Shown: positions 27,387 through 41,313 of the stretch, piece after piece
Layout of the letters: every line of letters begins with the position of its first letter
How positions within the stretch are numbered: the first letter of the stretch is position 1
Origin: Maricaulis virginensis
GTDB lineage: Bacteria > Pseudomonadota > Alphaproteobacteria > Caulobacterales > Maricaulaceae
Assembly (NCBI RefSeq): GCF_027922185.1
Contig: NZ_BSFE01000004.1
Location: 264,795-328,794 of the forward strand
Length of the DNA: 64,000 nt
Direction: 5' to 3'
Program-made: the position numbers and the translations under genes
Notes under the pieces: model-generated
What the model was told of the DNA's origin: nothing
Databases searched by the model: none
The model's input: only the letters and a program-made list of their open reading frames with translations

Positions 27387-27522
27387 GGCGTACCCCTCCT
27401 GTTCGCCGCCGAGCATAGATAGGAAGCCCCGCCCCTGTCTGCAGCCCGTGACGGTCAAATTGGTGTGAAAACATCGCGATGAGCGTGCGGCCGCGGCACT
27501 GCGGCCCCGGCCCGCAATGCGT

Positions 27523-27588
27523 CAAGGGGGATTGGAAACAGCGCCAATCCCTCCCGTCCGCCCGGCGGGCACAGCGCAATCCCCCTTG
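27523..27588. repeat. Perfect 12-base inverted repeat element
   Basis: CAAGGGGGATTG (27523-27534) and CAATCCCCCTTG (27577-27588) with 42 bases between. An inner stem GGATTGG/CCAATCC (27529-27535, 27544-27550) shares the left arm. It lies in the divergent gap between the MATE and antiporter genes. It could be a repeat unit or a switchable RNA structure. Confidence 0.6.
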
Positions 27589-27670
27589 CCTGTCCGGCCC
27601 GTCATGCGAAGAAGCCGGGTGTCCGGCCCGCGCCGGAATCTCCCCCGCTCCGCTGACAGGGATACGCCCG

Positions 27671-28639
27671 ATGCTCCAGGATACCGGTTTCATCGTCGCT
27701 GGCTTCGTTCTGCTCTTCCTGGGCGGGGAAGGCCTGGTGCGCGGCAGTGTCGCCGTCGCCGAAAAGCTGGGCCTGTCCAAACTCCTGATCGGCCTGACCG
27801 TGGTTGCCTTCGGCACCTCGACGCCCGAGCTGCTCGTGTCGGTGAATGCGGCCCTGGGCGGCGCACCGGACATCGCGCTGGGCAATGTCGTCGGCTCGAA
27901 TATCGCCAATGTGCTGCTGATCCTGGGCATCGCCGCCGTGATCACCCCGATCGCCGGCTGGCAGCGGACGGCGATGCGCGACGCGGTGGTGATGAGTGTC
28001 GCGGCGCTGGCCCTCTTTGGACTGACCTTCGGCAATGTCATCGGCCTGGTCGAGGGCGCGGCGCTTTTCGCGGCACTTCTGACCTATCTGGCCGCCTCCT
28101 ACTGGCTGGAACGGCGCGGCCGCCCCTCGCGCCAGCACGAGCACGAGACCGAAGAGTTCGAAGGCGCCGCGACACAGTCGGTCTGGATTGCGGCCGCCTT
28201 CGTGATCGGCGGGATTCTCGGCCTGATGCTGGGCGCCGACCTTCTGGTGCGCGGCGCCGTCTCGATCGCGCGGACCTTCGGCGTGTCGGATGCGGTGATC
28301 GGGCTGACCCTGGTGGCGATCGGCACCTCCCTGCCCGAGCTGGCCACCTCGATCGTGGCGGCCTGGAAGCGTCACTCAGATGTGGTGCTGGGCAATGTGA
28401 TCGGTTCGAACATCTTCAACATCCTCGCCATACTGGGCATCACCGCCCTGGTGACGCCGATCCCGGTCGGACCGCAATTCCGCATCCTCGACGTCCCCCT
28501 GATGCTGGGCGTGTCGGCACTGGTGGTGGTGCTGCTCGTGGCGACGAAACGGATCGGCCGCGGCGTCGGCCTCGCCATGCTGGCCGCCTATACCGCCTAT
28601 CTCGCCTGGCAATTCACCACCGGCGGCATCGCGGGCTGA
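27671..28639 (+). CDS. Calcium/sodium antiporter family protein (CaCA, YrbG-like)
   Basis: 322 residues from ATG 27671; the longer frame covers the inverted-repeat element. Ten hydrophobic helices fall in two halves. Both alpha-repeats are clear: GTSTPELLVSVNAAL with GNVVGSNIANVLLILG in the first, and GTSLPELATSIVAAW with GNVIGSNIFNILAILG in the second. These contain the acidic and Asn/Ser residues that bind cations in the CaCA superfamily. A cytosolic loop with a HEHETEEFEG acidic/His stretch separates the halves. It probably exchanges Na+ or H+ for Ca2+ at the inner membrane. The stop is 4 bases from the convergent malic enzyme gene. Confidence 0.93.
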   Translation: MLQDTGFIVAGFVLLFLGGEGLVRGSVAVAEKLGLSKLLIGLTVVAFGTSTPELLVSVNAALGGAPDIALGNVVGSNIANVLLILGIAAVITPIAGWQRTAMRDAVVMSVAALALFGLTFGNVIGLVEGAALFAALLTYLAASYWLERRGRPSRQHEHETEEFEGAATQSVWIAAAFVIGGILGLMLGADLLVRGAVSIARTFGVSDAVIGLTLVAIGTSLPELATSIVAAWKRHSDVVLGNVIGSNIFNILAILGITALVTPIPVGPQFRILDVPLMLGVSALVVVLLVATKRIGRGVGLAMLAAYTAYLAWQFTTGGIAG

Positions 28640-28643
28640 CGCC

Positions 28644-30932
<2,289 letters not shown>

Positions 30933-31008
30933 GGTGTGAAGACTCTTCGCTGGAAGGTGAAGGGCGAACATGTACCGGGCCGCAGCCGGAGCCAAGCCCC
31001 GGCGGCGC

Positions 31009-32529
31009 CTAGCTCTTATGCGCGATGAGATGGCCCAGCGCACGCTGCCGCTGCATGGTGCGGTGCAGCGTCCCGAGCCGTTCCGGCAGGATGTCCGCCA
31101 GGTCTTCCGCGATCAGTCCTGTTCCCAGTCTCAGAGCGCAATCGCCGTGCAGCCAGGCGGCGGCGCAGGCCGCGTCAAAGCCGCCGACGCCCTGCGCCGC
31201 CAGACCGCCGATCAGGCCGGCCAGAACATCGCCGCTGCCCGCCGTCGCCAGGGCAGGCGAGGCATGGCGGTTGATCACGGGCAGATGCCCCGGCGCCGCG
31301 ATCACCGTGTCCGGTCCTTTCAAAAGCACACAGCATCCCGCCCGCTCCGCCGCCATAGCGGCAGCCTGGATCCGGTTGAGATCGTCCCGGGCGGCGATAT
31401 CGGGAAACAGCCGCCGGAATTCGCCCGGGTGCGGCGTCAGCACATCGCCCGGGCGCAGCACGGCGAACAAGACCTCCGGTGCATCCTCGAAACTGGTCAG
31501 GGCATCGGCATCCAGAACGAGCACCGCCGCCGCCCGTGCCGCCGAGATGACCGATTCACGTGTCCCCTCGCCCACGCCCATGGCCGGCCCCAGCACCGCC
31601 GCATCGGCGCGCAGATTCTCAAGCAAGGTGTCAGTCGCGGCCGGATCGGTCCAGCGCCGCACCATCACGGCCGTCGAGCCCACAGCATTGATCATCAGGG
31701 CAGAAGGCGGGCTGGCCAGCGTGACCAGTCCCGCACCGGCACGAAGCCCGGCCCGCGCTGCCAGGCGCGCGGCCCCGGTCGAGGACGCCCCGCCGGAGAA
31801 GACGGCCAGCCGGCCGCGGGCATGCTTGTGATCGCCGGCGCGGGCCGCCGGCAGGCTGGAGAACCAGAGCTGCGGACCGTTTTCCCGGGCGCACGGCTGG
31901 ACGGCGTCCCGCCAGCTGGCGGGAATGCCGATATCGGCGAGCACGACCTCGCCGCACAGGCTGGCCGCCGGTTCGAGACTATGGGCCGGCTTGCGCCGGT
32001 GGAAAGTGACGGTCAGACCGGCTGCAGCGACAGCGCCGTCGGCCCGGGCCAGATCGCCGGACACGCCGGAGGGCAGGTCGATGGCAACCACCGGCACGCC
32101 GCGCCCGCTCATCGCCGTGATCAGCGCCGCCGCCTCGCCTTCGGGCGGACGGTTGAGACCGGCGCCGAACAGGGCATCCACAATGAGGTCTGCCGTATCG
32201 AACGCGGCTGGCGCGGCACGCTCCGGCGTCTCGTGCCAGACACCCGCCGCCCAGGCTGCGTCGCCCTTGAGCTGGTCCTGCCCGCCCATCAGGCAGACGC
32301 GCACCGGCCAGCCCGCCTCGCGCAGCGCTGCAGCACAGATGAAACCGTCCCCGCCATTATTTCCCGGACCGCACAGCACCACCGTTTCCCGCGGTGCCCA
32401 GCGCTCGCGAATCGCCTGCGCCACGGCCGCGCCCGCCCGTGCCATAAGGCTTTCACCGGACACGCCGTTTTCCGCCGCATGGCGATCGCAGACACCACAG
32501 TCCTTGGTGTTCAGGATGTCATCGTGCAT
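31009..32529 (-). CDS. nnr: Bifunctional NAD(P)H-hydrate epimerase / ADP-dependent dehydratase (Nnr)
   Basis: 506 residues from ATG 32529, with GGAGCGACC directly upstream. The N-terminal YjeF_N epimerase domain (about 1-205) shows LMARAGAAVAQAI, the nucleotide-binding GPGNNGGDGFICA and DALFGAGLNRP. The C-terminal YjeF_C kinase-like dehydratase (about 225-500) shows VLDADALTSF, LTPHPGEFRRLF, LLKGPDTVI and ATAGSGDVLAGLIGGL. It repairs hydrated NADH/NADPH. It is divergent from glnB with a 130-base gap. The nnr-glnB neighbourhood recurs in related alphaproteobacteria to my knowledge. Confidence 0.95.
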   Translation of the reverse strand: MHDDILNTKDCGVCDRHAAENGVSGESLMARAGAAVAQAIRERWAPRETVVLCGPGNNGGDGFICAAALREAGWPVRVCLMGGQDQLKGDAAWAAGVWHETPERAAPAAFDTADLIVDALFGAGLNRPPEGEAAALITAMSGRGVPVVAIDLPSGVSGDLARADGAVAAAGLTVTFHRRKPAHSLEPAASLCGEVVLADIGIPASWRDAVQPCARENGPQLWFSSLPAARAGDHKHARGRLAVFSGGASSTGAARLAARAGLRAGAGLVTLASPPSALMINAVGSTAVMVRRWTDPAATDTLLENLRADAAVLGPAMGVGEGTRESVISAARAAAVLVLDADALTSFEDAPEVLFAVLRPGDVLTPHPGEFRRLFPDIAARDDLNRIQAAAMAAERAGCCVLLKGPDTVIAAPGHLPVINRHASPALATAGSGDVLAGLIGGLAAQGVGGFDAACAAAWLHGDCALRLGTGLIAEDLADILPERLGTLHRTMQRQRALGHLIAHKS

Positions 32530-32659
32530 GGTCGCTCCATTGTGTGGCATGCGTGCCCGATTGTGAGGCATTTCCCGGTTTGGCTGATCGCGGGAACGGA
32601 TTGAAGCTTGTCAGCTTTCTGACCGTCTCTAGCGTCGCGACAAGATCATGGAGTCCGTG

Positions 32660-32998
32660 ATGAAGAAAATCGAAGCCATCATCAAACCTTTCAAGCTCGA
32701 CGACGTGAAGGAGGCGCTGCAGGAAATCGGCGTCCAGGGCCTGACCGTCATCGAGGCCAAGGGGTTTGGCCGGCAAAAAGGGCATACGGAACTCTATCGC
32801 GGCGCCGAATACGTCGTCGACTTCCTGCCCAAGATCAAGATCGAACTCGTTCTGCCGGCCGACCGCGTCGATGCGGCGATCGAGGCGATCCAGAATGCGG
32901 CCCAGACGGGCCGGATCGGCGACGGCAAGATCTTCGTCAGCCCGATCGAAAGCGTCATCCGCATCCGGACCGGCGAGACCGGCCGCGACGCGCTCTGA
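32660..32998 (+). CDS. glnB: Nitrogen regulatory protein P-II (GlnB)
   Basis: 112 residues, exactly the usual P-II length, from ATG 32660 with GGAG eight bases upstream; four extra in-frame residues (MESV) are excluded. MKKIEAIIKPFKLDDVKEAL, the T-loop GHTELYRGAEY with uridylylation residue Tyr51, and the C-terminal GDGKIFVSPIESVIRIRTGE are conserved. It senses 2-oxoglutarate and ATP/ADP and, through GlnD-dependent uridylylation, controls GlnE and NtrB. It is followed 45 bases on by glnA, the classical glnBA operon. I did not find a clear sigma-54 site upstream. Confidence 0.97.
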   Translation: MKKIEAIIKPFKLDDVKEALQEIGVQGLTVIEAKGFGRQKGHTELYRGAEYVVDFLPKIKIELVLPADRVDAAIEAIQNAAQTGRIGDGKIFVSPIESVIRIRTGETGRDAL

Positions 32999-33043
32999 TC
33001 ACCTCACCCTGTTCCCAGCGACCCCACTATCCGGAGCTCCGTC

Positions 33044-34447
33044 ATGTCAGACGAAATCCTGAAGAAACTCAAAGACGAAGACATCAAGTACGTCGATCTT
33101 CGCTTCACCGATCCGCGCGGCAAGCTGCAGCACGTCACCTTCGACCGGTCCCAGGTCAATGAGGATTTTTTCGAGGACGGCGTGATGTTCGACGGTTCGT
33201 CGATCGCCGGCTGGAAGGCCATCAACGAGTCCGACATGGTGCTCAAGCCGGACACCACGATGGCGCACATGGACCCGTTCTACCAGCAGCCGACCCTGGT
33301 CCTTTTGTGCGACATTCTCGAGCCGGGCACGGGCGAGAGCTATAATCGCGACCCGCGCACGACTGCCAAGAAGGCCGAAGCCTTCCTGAAGGCGAGCGGC
33401 ATCGGCGACACCGCCTATTTCGGCCCGGAAGCCGAATTCTTCGTGTTCGACGACGTGCGCTGGAAAACCTCGCAGGAAGAGACCGGCTACAAGATCGACA
33501 GCGAGGAAGGCCCCTGGAATTCCGGCGGCGACTTCGAAGGCGGCAATATGGGCCACCGTCCGGGACCCAAGGGCGGCTATTTCCCGGTCAACCCGATCGA
33601 CAGCGGCCAGGACATGCGCACCGAGATGCTGGCGGTTCTCGAAGAGCTGGGCTGCGAGCCGGAAAAGCATCACCACGAGGTGGCGCCGTCGCAGCACGAG
33701 CTGGGCATGAAATTCTCGTCGATGACGACGATGGCCGACCGCATGCAGCTGTACAAGTACACCGTGCACATGGTCGCCCATGCCTATGGCAAGACCGCGA
33801 CCTTCATGCCCAAGCCGATCTGGAACGACAACGGCACCGGCATGCACGTGCACCAGTCGATCTGGAAGGACGGCAATCCGCTGTTCGCCGGTGACCGCTA
33901 TGCCGACCTGTCGGAGACCTGCCTCCACTATATCGGCGGCATCATCAAGCACGCCCGCGCGATCAATGCCTTCGCCAACGCCTCGACGAACTCCTACAAG
34001 CGTCTGGTGCCGGGCTTCGAAGCGCCGGTCCTGCTGGCCTATTCGGCCCGCAACCGCTCCGCATCGATCCGTATTCCGTGGGTGTCCTCGCCGAAGGCCA
34101 AGCGCCTGGAAACCCGCTTCCCGGACCCGGCCGGCAATCCGTACCTGACCTTTGCCGCCCTGCTGATGGCCGGTCTGGACGGTATCGAGAACAAGATCCA
34201 TCCGGGCGATCCGATGGACAAGGACCTCTACGACCTGCCGCCGGAAGAGCTCAAGGACATCCCGACCGTCTGCCGCTCGCTGCGTGAAGCGCTCGAATCG
34301 CTCGATGCCGACCGCGGTTTCCTCAAGAAGGGCGGCGTGATGGATGACGACCAGATCGACGCCTATATCGACCTGAAGATGGAAGAAGTGCTGCGTTACG
34401 AGATGCATCCGCACCCGGTCGAGTTCGACATGTACTACTCCTGCTAG
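33044..34447 (+). CDS. glnA: Glutamine synthetase, type I (GlnA)
   Basis: 467 residues. GSI features: beta-grasp N-domain ending in VMFDGSSIAGWKAINESDM, ATP/metal site GPEAEFFVFD, HHHEVAPSQHELGMKFSSM, NGTGMHVHQSIWKDG, the NRSASIRIP stretch, and the adenylylation residue Tyr396 in KDLYDLPPEEL. It catalyses glutamate + NH3 + ATP to glutamine as a dodecamer and should be regulated by GlnE adenylylation through the P-II protein encoded just upstream. A strong terminator follows. Confidence 0.97.
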   Translation: MSDEILKKLKDEDIKYVDLRFTDPRGKLQHVTFDRSQVNEDFFEDGVMFDGSSIAGWKAINESDMVLKPDTTMAHMDPFYQQPTLVLLCDILEPGTGESYNRDPRTTAKKAEAFLKASGIGDTAYFGPEAEFFVFDDVRWKTSQEETGYKIDSEEGPWNSGGDFEGGNMGHRPGPKGGYFPVNPIDSGQDMRTEMLAVLEELGCEPEKHHHEVAPSQHELGMKFSSMTTMADRMQLYKYTVHMVAHAYGKTATFMPKPIWNDNGTGMHVHQSIWKDGNPLFAGDRYADLSETCLHYIGGIIKHARAINAFANASTNSYKRLVPGFEAPVLLAYSARNRSASIRIPWVSSPKAKRLETRFPDPAGNPYLTFAALLMAGLDGIENKIHPGDPMDKDLYDLPPEELKDIPTVCRSLREALESLDADRGFLKKGGVMDDDQIDAYIDLKMEEVLRYEMHPHPVEFDMYYSC

Positions 34448-34478
34448 GCCTTGCGCCGCGCAGTTGAAAGAGAACGGG

Positions 34479-34508
34479 AAACGGCCGGGTTATCGCCCGG
34501 CCGTTTTT
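34479..34508 (+). terminator. Rho-independent terminator after glnA
   Basis: AAACGGCCGGG (34479-34489) and CCCGGCCGTTT (34496-34506) followed by TT. The loop is TTATCG. It lies 32 bases past the glnA stop and isolates the autotransporter gene. Confidence 0.9.
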
Positions 34509-34616
34509 CTGTCTGCATCCCGGCGTCCGGCGAGGTCGACGCGGCGCAATCCATTCGCTACAAATCGCTTTCCATTCGCCCTGTGCTTGTCTCGGGAAGT
34601 CTCGTCAGGAGTTCGC

Positions 34617-37600
34617 ATGCGTCGCCGTCTCATGTTTGCCAGCGCTATCGCCACGCTGACCGTCGCCGCCCCGTCCGCCCTCGCCGATCGCCAGATCAAT
34701 GACGAGATCACGACGCCGATCGCGACATCCACGGCGGGATCCGGCGGCGTTGCCGACAATATCGTGATCACGGCGAACGGCCGGGTGACCCTCTCCACGC
34801 CGGGCACGGCCGTCACGCTGGACAGCAGCAATGACGTCACGGTCGACGGCGCGATCGATGTGGTCAGCGACGATGATGGCGGAATCGGCGTGCACGTCGT
34901 CGGCGGCAATACCGGCAATCTGACGATCAGCGGTCCGATCACGGTAGAGTCCGAAAGCGACCCGGAAGACGACGGCGAGGACGAGGACAGCGGTTACAGC
35001 GATCTCGACGGACCGTCGGCCATCGGCGGCAACCGGATCGGCGTTCTAGTCGATGGCGACGGCGCGTTCGTCGGCGACATCTACATGGACAGCTCCGGTT
35101 CAATTATCATTCGCGGCAATGACTCCGCCGGTATCCGGGTGCTCACGGGCATCGAGGGGGAAGTCCGCCTTGAGGGCTCTATTTCCATAATCGGCGACCG
35201 GTCCGTCGGTATCGATATCCAGGACACGCTCACCGGCGATTTCGCGATAACCAGCAGTGTCGCTGCACGCGGCGAGGACAGTTCGGCGATCGTCCTGGCA
35301 GGCGATGTTGGTGGCGCCTTCTATCTGAACAGCGCAGTGAGCACGACTGGCTACCAGTTCAGCAGCTACACCAATAACGAGGAATACCTGGCCACTCTCG
35401 ACGAAGACGATGTTTTCCAGGCAGCGGCGACGATCCTGATCCAGTCAAGCATTGAGGACGGCATCCTCTTCGACGCACCGACCGACGACAACCGCGTCAG
35501 TCGCACCGCCACCGTGTCGCATCGCGGTGAGGCGCCTGCGGTCCAGATCCTGGCGTCCGACGGCAATATCACCTTCGGCGAAGTCATCCAGCCCGCAGTC
35601 GAGGACGACGATACGACCGAAGACGAGGACGAAAGCGTCCCGGAAACGCCGCTGGGTTATTCTTGGGTCAATCGCGGCTCTATCACAACAACCTCCGACC
35701 TCAACGACACGTCTTCCACCGGCATTCTGATCGGCGGCGGCGACGACGGGAACGGCTCGGTGTTTACGGCCGAGCTCCTGCACGGCTTCTTGAATACTGG
35801 CTCGATCTCTGCGACCTCGTTCTCCGATACGATCGCAGCGACCGCAGTGGCCCTGCATCTCGAAGAGGGCGCCATCCTGCCGATCCTGACCAATGAAGGC
35901 GCGATATCGTCCACGTCACAGAATACCGTCGATGCGACAGCCTTCGGCAGTGCTTATACCATCGTTATCGAAGATGGTGCGGTGCTGGAAGAACTGGTCA
36001 ATTCGGGCCAAATAGTCGCCTCTGGCAGCAATGGCGGCAGCGGCTATGCGATCGTCGACCGGTCCGGCACGCTGCGCTCGATAGAGAATACCGGCCGTAT
36101 CCTCGCGTCGCACATTCCGCGTCCGGCTTACTACGATGCCGACGGCGATCTGATCGAGCCGGACGACAATCCGGACTACCGCACTGTCGCGCTCGATGTG
36201 TCGAACAACACCACCGGCGTAACCTATCGCCAGCACTGGGAAGCCGTGCCTGACGATGGCGATGACAACACGACCGAGCCGACCGTGCTCGACGCCTCGA
36301 TCTACATGATCGGCGATGTCCTGTTCGGCACGGGCGACGATACGCTGACGGTCGAGGCCGGACGCATCAATGGCGCGATTTCCTTCGGTGACGGTCAGGA
36401 TGCGCTGGTCGTCGACGGTTCGACGGTCCACGCCGAAATCCTGCGCCTTATCGAGGAAGGCATTGTCGACCCGATGACCGACGAGGAAATCTGGGCGGCG
36501 CTGCCATACATCACCAGCGCGATATCGGACTCCGACGGCAATCTCTCCATCGCACTCGATTTCGCGACGCTGGAACTCGTGGAAAGCGGCGATCTGGAGA
36601 TTTCCGACGCGCACTTCGGCGACGGCTCGGTCCTGATGCTGCAGGTGGATGCTGAAAACAATGACGTCCGCCGCATCGTCTCGTCCGGAAACATCACCTT
36701 CGAGACCGGTTCGCGTCTGTCGGTATCGCTGTCCAACCTGATCGGCGGCGGCGGCACGTTCGAACTCGTCCGGGCCGGCTCGCTGACCATCGAGGAAGAC
36801 CTCGATACGCTGAACGACTCGCCCTCGCCCTATCTCTACAATACCAGCCTGGAACGCTCTGCCGACGACGACAATGTCATCGTGCTCACGCTTGAGCGCA
36901 AGGACGCGGACGCGCTGGGCATGAATGCCAACCAGGCCGCGGCCTATGCCAGCGCCTTCGAGAGCTGGGCCGAGAACGGTGCGCTGGGCGCAGCGATTGC
37001 GTCGCTGACAAACCAGAACGCCTTCTTCGACGCCTACGACCAGCTGCTGCCGGAATATGCGGCCAGCGCGATCCAGTTTGCGATGGCGAGCAATGACAGC
37101 GCGATCGGCGCGCTGGCCAACCGCCTGGAAGCCGTGCGCCGCAGCCCCGAGGAAACCGGCGGGCTCTGGGTGCAGGAATTCGGCTATTTCGCCGACCGCG
37201 CCGGCACGGCCTTCGGTCCGGGTTATCGCGGCCAGGGTCTCGGCGTCGCCGTCGGTTTCGACCGCCCCGTGGGTCCCTTCTACGCTGTCGGTGTGAATTT
37301 CGTCGGGGCGGCCAGCGAAGTGTCGGAAGTCGAGGGGGTCGACGACCCGATGACCGCCCTTACCGGCCAGCTGGGCGCCTATGCAGGCTCGCGCGTGTCC
37401 GGCGTCAATTTCGACATCTATGGCGGCGCCGGCTTCGACAGTTTCGAACATAATCGCCGCGTTGTGATCGGCGAGTTCGACGCCAGCCCGTCGGCCGAAT
37501 GGACCGGCTATCACATCACCGGCTCGGCCCGTGTCTCGCGCGATTTCGAGTTCGGCGGCCGCTATTATGCCCGCCCGGCGCTCTCGGTCGATTACCTGCA

Positions 37601-37988
37601 TCTGTTCGAGGAAGGCTATACCGAGACCGGCGGCGGCATCGGCGTCGACCTGTCGATCGCCGACCGTGACTCGACGAGCTTCACCGGTTCGGCCGTCCTG
37701 ACCATGGGCGCCCTGTTCGAGAATTCCAGCCGCTGGTGGTCGCCGGTGGTGCGCCTGGGCTATCGCAGCGAGTTCTCCAACGACATCCTGGAAACCGAGG
37801 CTCGCTTCGCCGATTACGACGACACCTTCATCCTGCGTTCGCAGCAGCTGCCGGGATCCGGCCTGCTGTTCGGCTTCGGTGTCAGTGCCGGTTCGGGCTA
37901 TTCCACCTTCTCGCTCGATTACGATGCCGATGTGCGCGACGATTTCATCCGTCACACGGCCCGTCTCGTGATGCGCATGGTCTTCTGA
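34617..37988 (+). CDS. Large type V autotransporter
   Basis: 1123 residues from ATG 34617, with AGGAG seven bases upstream; upstream frame covers the glnA terminator. A Sec signal (MRRRLMFASAIATLTVAAPSALA) is followed by a passenger of about 800 residues made of short beta-strand repeats with many Gly, Asn, Asp and Ser and recurring GNLTISG/GDFAIT-like units, consistent with a beta-helix. Two highly acidic insertions occur (near residue 110, DPEDDGEDEDSGYS; near residue 325, EDDDTTEDEDES). The C-terminal autotransporter barrel (about 840-1123) includes GLWVQEFGYFADRAG and ends RHTARLVMRMVF with the required terminal Phe. No catalytic triad or adhesin motif is recognised. It lacks partner genes. 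Confidence 0.88.
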   Translation: MRRRLMFASAIATLTVAAPSALADRQINDEITTPIATSTAGSGGVADNIVITANGRVTLSTPGTAVTLDSSNDVTVDGAIDVVSDDDGGIGVHVVGGNTGNLTISGPITVESESDPEDDGEDEDSGYSDLDGPSAIGGNRIGVLVDGDGAFVGDIYMDSSGSIIIRGNDSAGIRVLTGIEGEVRLEGSISIIGDRSVGIDIQDTLTGDFAITSSVAARGEDSSAIVLAGDVGGAFYLNSAVSTTGYQFSSYTNNEEYLATLDEDDVFQAAATILIQSSIEDGILFDAPTDDNRVSRTATVSHRGEAPAVQILASDGNITFGEVIQPAVEDDDTTEDEDESVPETPLGYSWVNRGSITTTSDLNDTSSTGILIGGGDDGNGSVFTAELLHGFLNTGSISATSFSDTIAATAVALHLEEGAILPILTNEGAISSTSQNTVDATAFGSAYTIVIEDGAVLEELVNSGQIVASGSNGGSGYAIVDRSGTLRSIENTGRILASHIPRPAYYDADGDLIEPDDNPDYRTVALDVSNNTTGVTYRQHWEAVPDDGDDNTTEPTVLDASIYMIGDVLFGTGDDTLTVEAGRINGAISFGDGQDALVVDGSTVHAEILRLIEEGIVDPMTDEEIWAALPYITSAISDSDGNLSIALDFATLELVESGDLEISDAHFGDGSVLMLQVDAENNDVRRIVSSGNITFETGSRLSVSLSNLIGGGGTFELVRAGSLTIEEDLDTLNDSPSPYLYNTSLERSADDDNVIVLTLERKDADALGMNANQAAAYASAFESWAENGALGAAIASLTNQNAFFDAYDQLLPEYAASAIQFAMASNDSAIGALANRLEAVRRSPEETGGLWVQEFGYFADRAGTAFGPGYRGQGLGVAVGFDRPVGPFYAVGVNFVGAASEVSEVEGVDDPMTALTGQLGAYAGSRVSGVNFDIYGGAGFDSFEHNRRVVIGEFDASPSAEWTGYHITGSARVSRDFEFGGRYYARPALSVDYLHLFEEGYTETGGGIGVDLSIADRDSTSFTGSAVLTMGALFENSSRWWSPVVRLGYRSEFSNDILETEARFADYDDTFILRSQQLPGSGLLFGFGVSAGSGYSTFSLDYDADVRDDFIRHTARLVMRMVF

Positions 37989-38045
37989 TCCGCAAAACGC
38001 CCTCCGGCAACCGCCGGTTAACCACAATCAGCGAGGCTCGCGCGC

Positions 38046-38651
38046 ATGATGCGTGCGAGCCTTCTTCTTTTGTGCGCCCTCGTCGGGCTTTCCGCCTGCG
38101 GACACCGTCCGCCGGACCAGGTCACCGATGCCTGCCTCATTCTGGAAGACAATCGCGCCTGGTGGCGCGCCCTGCAGCGCACCGAACAGCGCTGGGGCAT
38201 CCCGCCGGGCGTGCAGATGGCGATCCTGCGCCGCGAGTCCAGCTTCAACGCCCATGCCCGCCCCGCCCGCAACCGCCTGCTCGGAATCATCCCGACCAGC
38301 CGTCCGTCGAGTGCCTATGGCTATGCCCAGGCACTCGACGGCACGTGGGACTGGTATCGCCGCGACACCGGCCGCCGTGGCGCCGACCGCGACGATTTCG
38401 AGGACGCCGTGGACTTCATCGGCTGGTATTCATCCAAGAGCCGCCAGCTGTCCGGCGTCCAGCCGCACCAGGCGCGCGAGCTCTACCTGACCTATCATGA
38501 GGGCCATGGCGGCTATAACCGCGGCAGCTACCGTTCCAAGGGCTGGCTGATGAATGCGGCCAACAGCGTGGCACGCGATGCCGCCAGCTATCAGGCCCAG
38601 ATCGATCGCTGCGAACGCCGCCTGTCGCGCAGCCGGTTCTGGCTGCTCTGA
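38046..38651 (+). CDS. SLT-type lytic transglycosylase lipoprotein
   Basis: 201 residues. The start is ATG-ATG (38046/38049), followed by a lipoprotein signal with lipobox LSAC (Cys about 19). The catalytic domain has the SLT pattern IPPGVQMAILRRESSFNAHARP, with the glutamate acting as general acid, then SAYGYAQALDGTWDWY (the GxxQ/A-T-W block) and YNRGSYRSKGWL. Such enzymes cleave the MurNAc-GlcNAc bond with 1,6-anhydro product formation. It is likely anchored to the outer membrane facing peptidoglycan. It lies 39 bases before parE on the same strand. Confidence 0.88.
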   Translation: MMRASLLLLCALVGLSACGHRPPDQVTDACLILEDNRAWWRALQRTEQRWGIPPGVQMAILRRESSFNAHARPARNRLLGIIPTSRPSSAYGYAQALDGTWDWYRRDTGRRGADRDDFEDAVDFIGWYSSKSRQLSGVQPHQARELYLTYHEGHGGYNRGSYRSKGWLMNAANSVARDAASYQAQIDRCERRLSRSRFWLL

Positions 38652-38690
38652 AAAATACCCGAATCGCTACGCCTGGTGCATGCTGGGCCC

Positions 38691-40708
<2,018 letters not shown>

Positions 40709-40712
<4 letters not shown>

Positions 40713-41146
40713 TCCGGCTCCGGAATCCCGCCCGGCGACCAGCCTGCCGGGCACAGCGTCCTGTCCTGGATACCGGTAACAAAAGTGCCGTGCCGCGCAC
40801 CGGTCTCCGCCTTGATCGCCGACCATTCCTCGTCGGCCATAAAATCTGCCCAGCGCGCCTGCATGGTTTCGATATCCGGCCAGCGCAGCAGGTAGACAAA
40901 CTCGACCCGGCCTTCGAAACGCGAGGCCCATGTCTCGACAATGTCGAAATCGTGAGCCGCCATGATACGGGCCGCGTGATCGCGGAAACGCGCGTGGAAG
41001 ACGGCCTCGTTCTCCGCCGGCACCTCGTAAATCCGGATCTGGTGCACCGGCGCACAGGAAAGCTCTGCCTGCCGGGCCTGCGCGGCGGGAAGGATTGCCA
41101 GGCCGGCTGCCAGCAGGCCGGCAACGGCCAGCGTGCCCTGCTCCAT
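40709..41146 (-). CDS. Exported NIPSNAP-family protein
   Basis: 145 residues from ATG 41146, with AAGGAG eight bases upstream. An N-terminal signal sequence (EQGTLAVAGLLAAGLAILPAAQA) is followed by a single NIPSNAP ferredoxin-like fold: HQIRIYEVPAENEAVFHARFRDHAARIMAAHDFDIVETW, then VEFVYLLRWPDIETMQARWADFMADEEW. One Cys near the mature N terminus and one near the C terminus (TLCPAG) could form a disulfide. The family has no established activity. It is divergent from the M14 peptidase gene (167-base gap). Confidence 0.85.
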
Positions 41147-41313
41147 CACCGTTCTCCTTCGGGATTGCTTCACGCGCGCCACCATGCCGGGTCCAGAGCC
41201 CGGATCAACCCGTCACCCGATCACAGTCGCTCCGAGCAACTGCTGTCATGGGCATTGGCGTTGCGCGGCCGGAGCGCTAGCTTTCCTCTCAAACACGATG
41301 ATGAGGGGATATC

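Noticed and set aside
25915..28041. 708-codon minus-strand open frame
   Set aside because: It is an out-of-frame shadow of the MATE gene, Arg/Gly/Ala-rich with no domain, continuing into the inverted-repeat gap.
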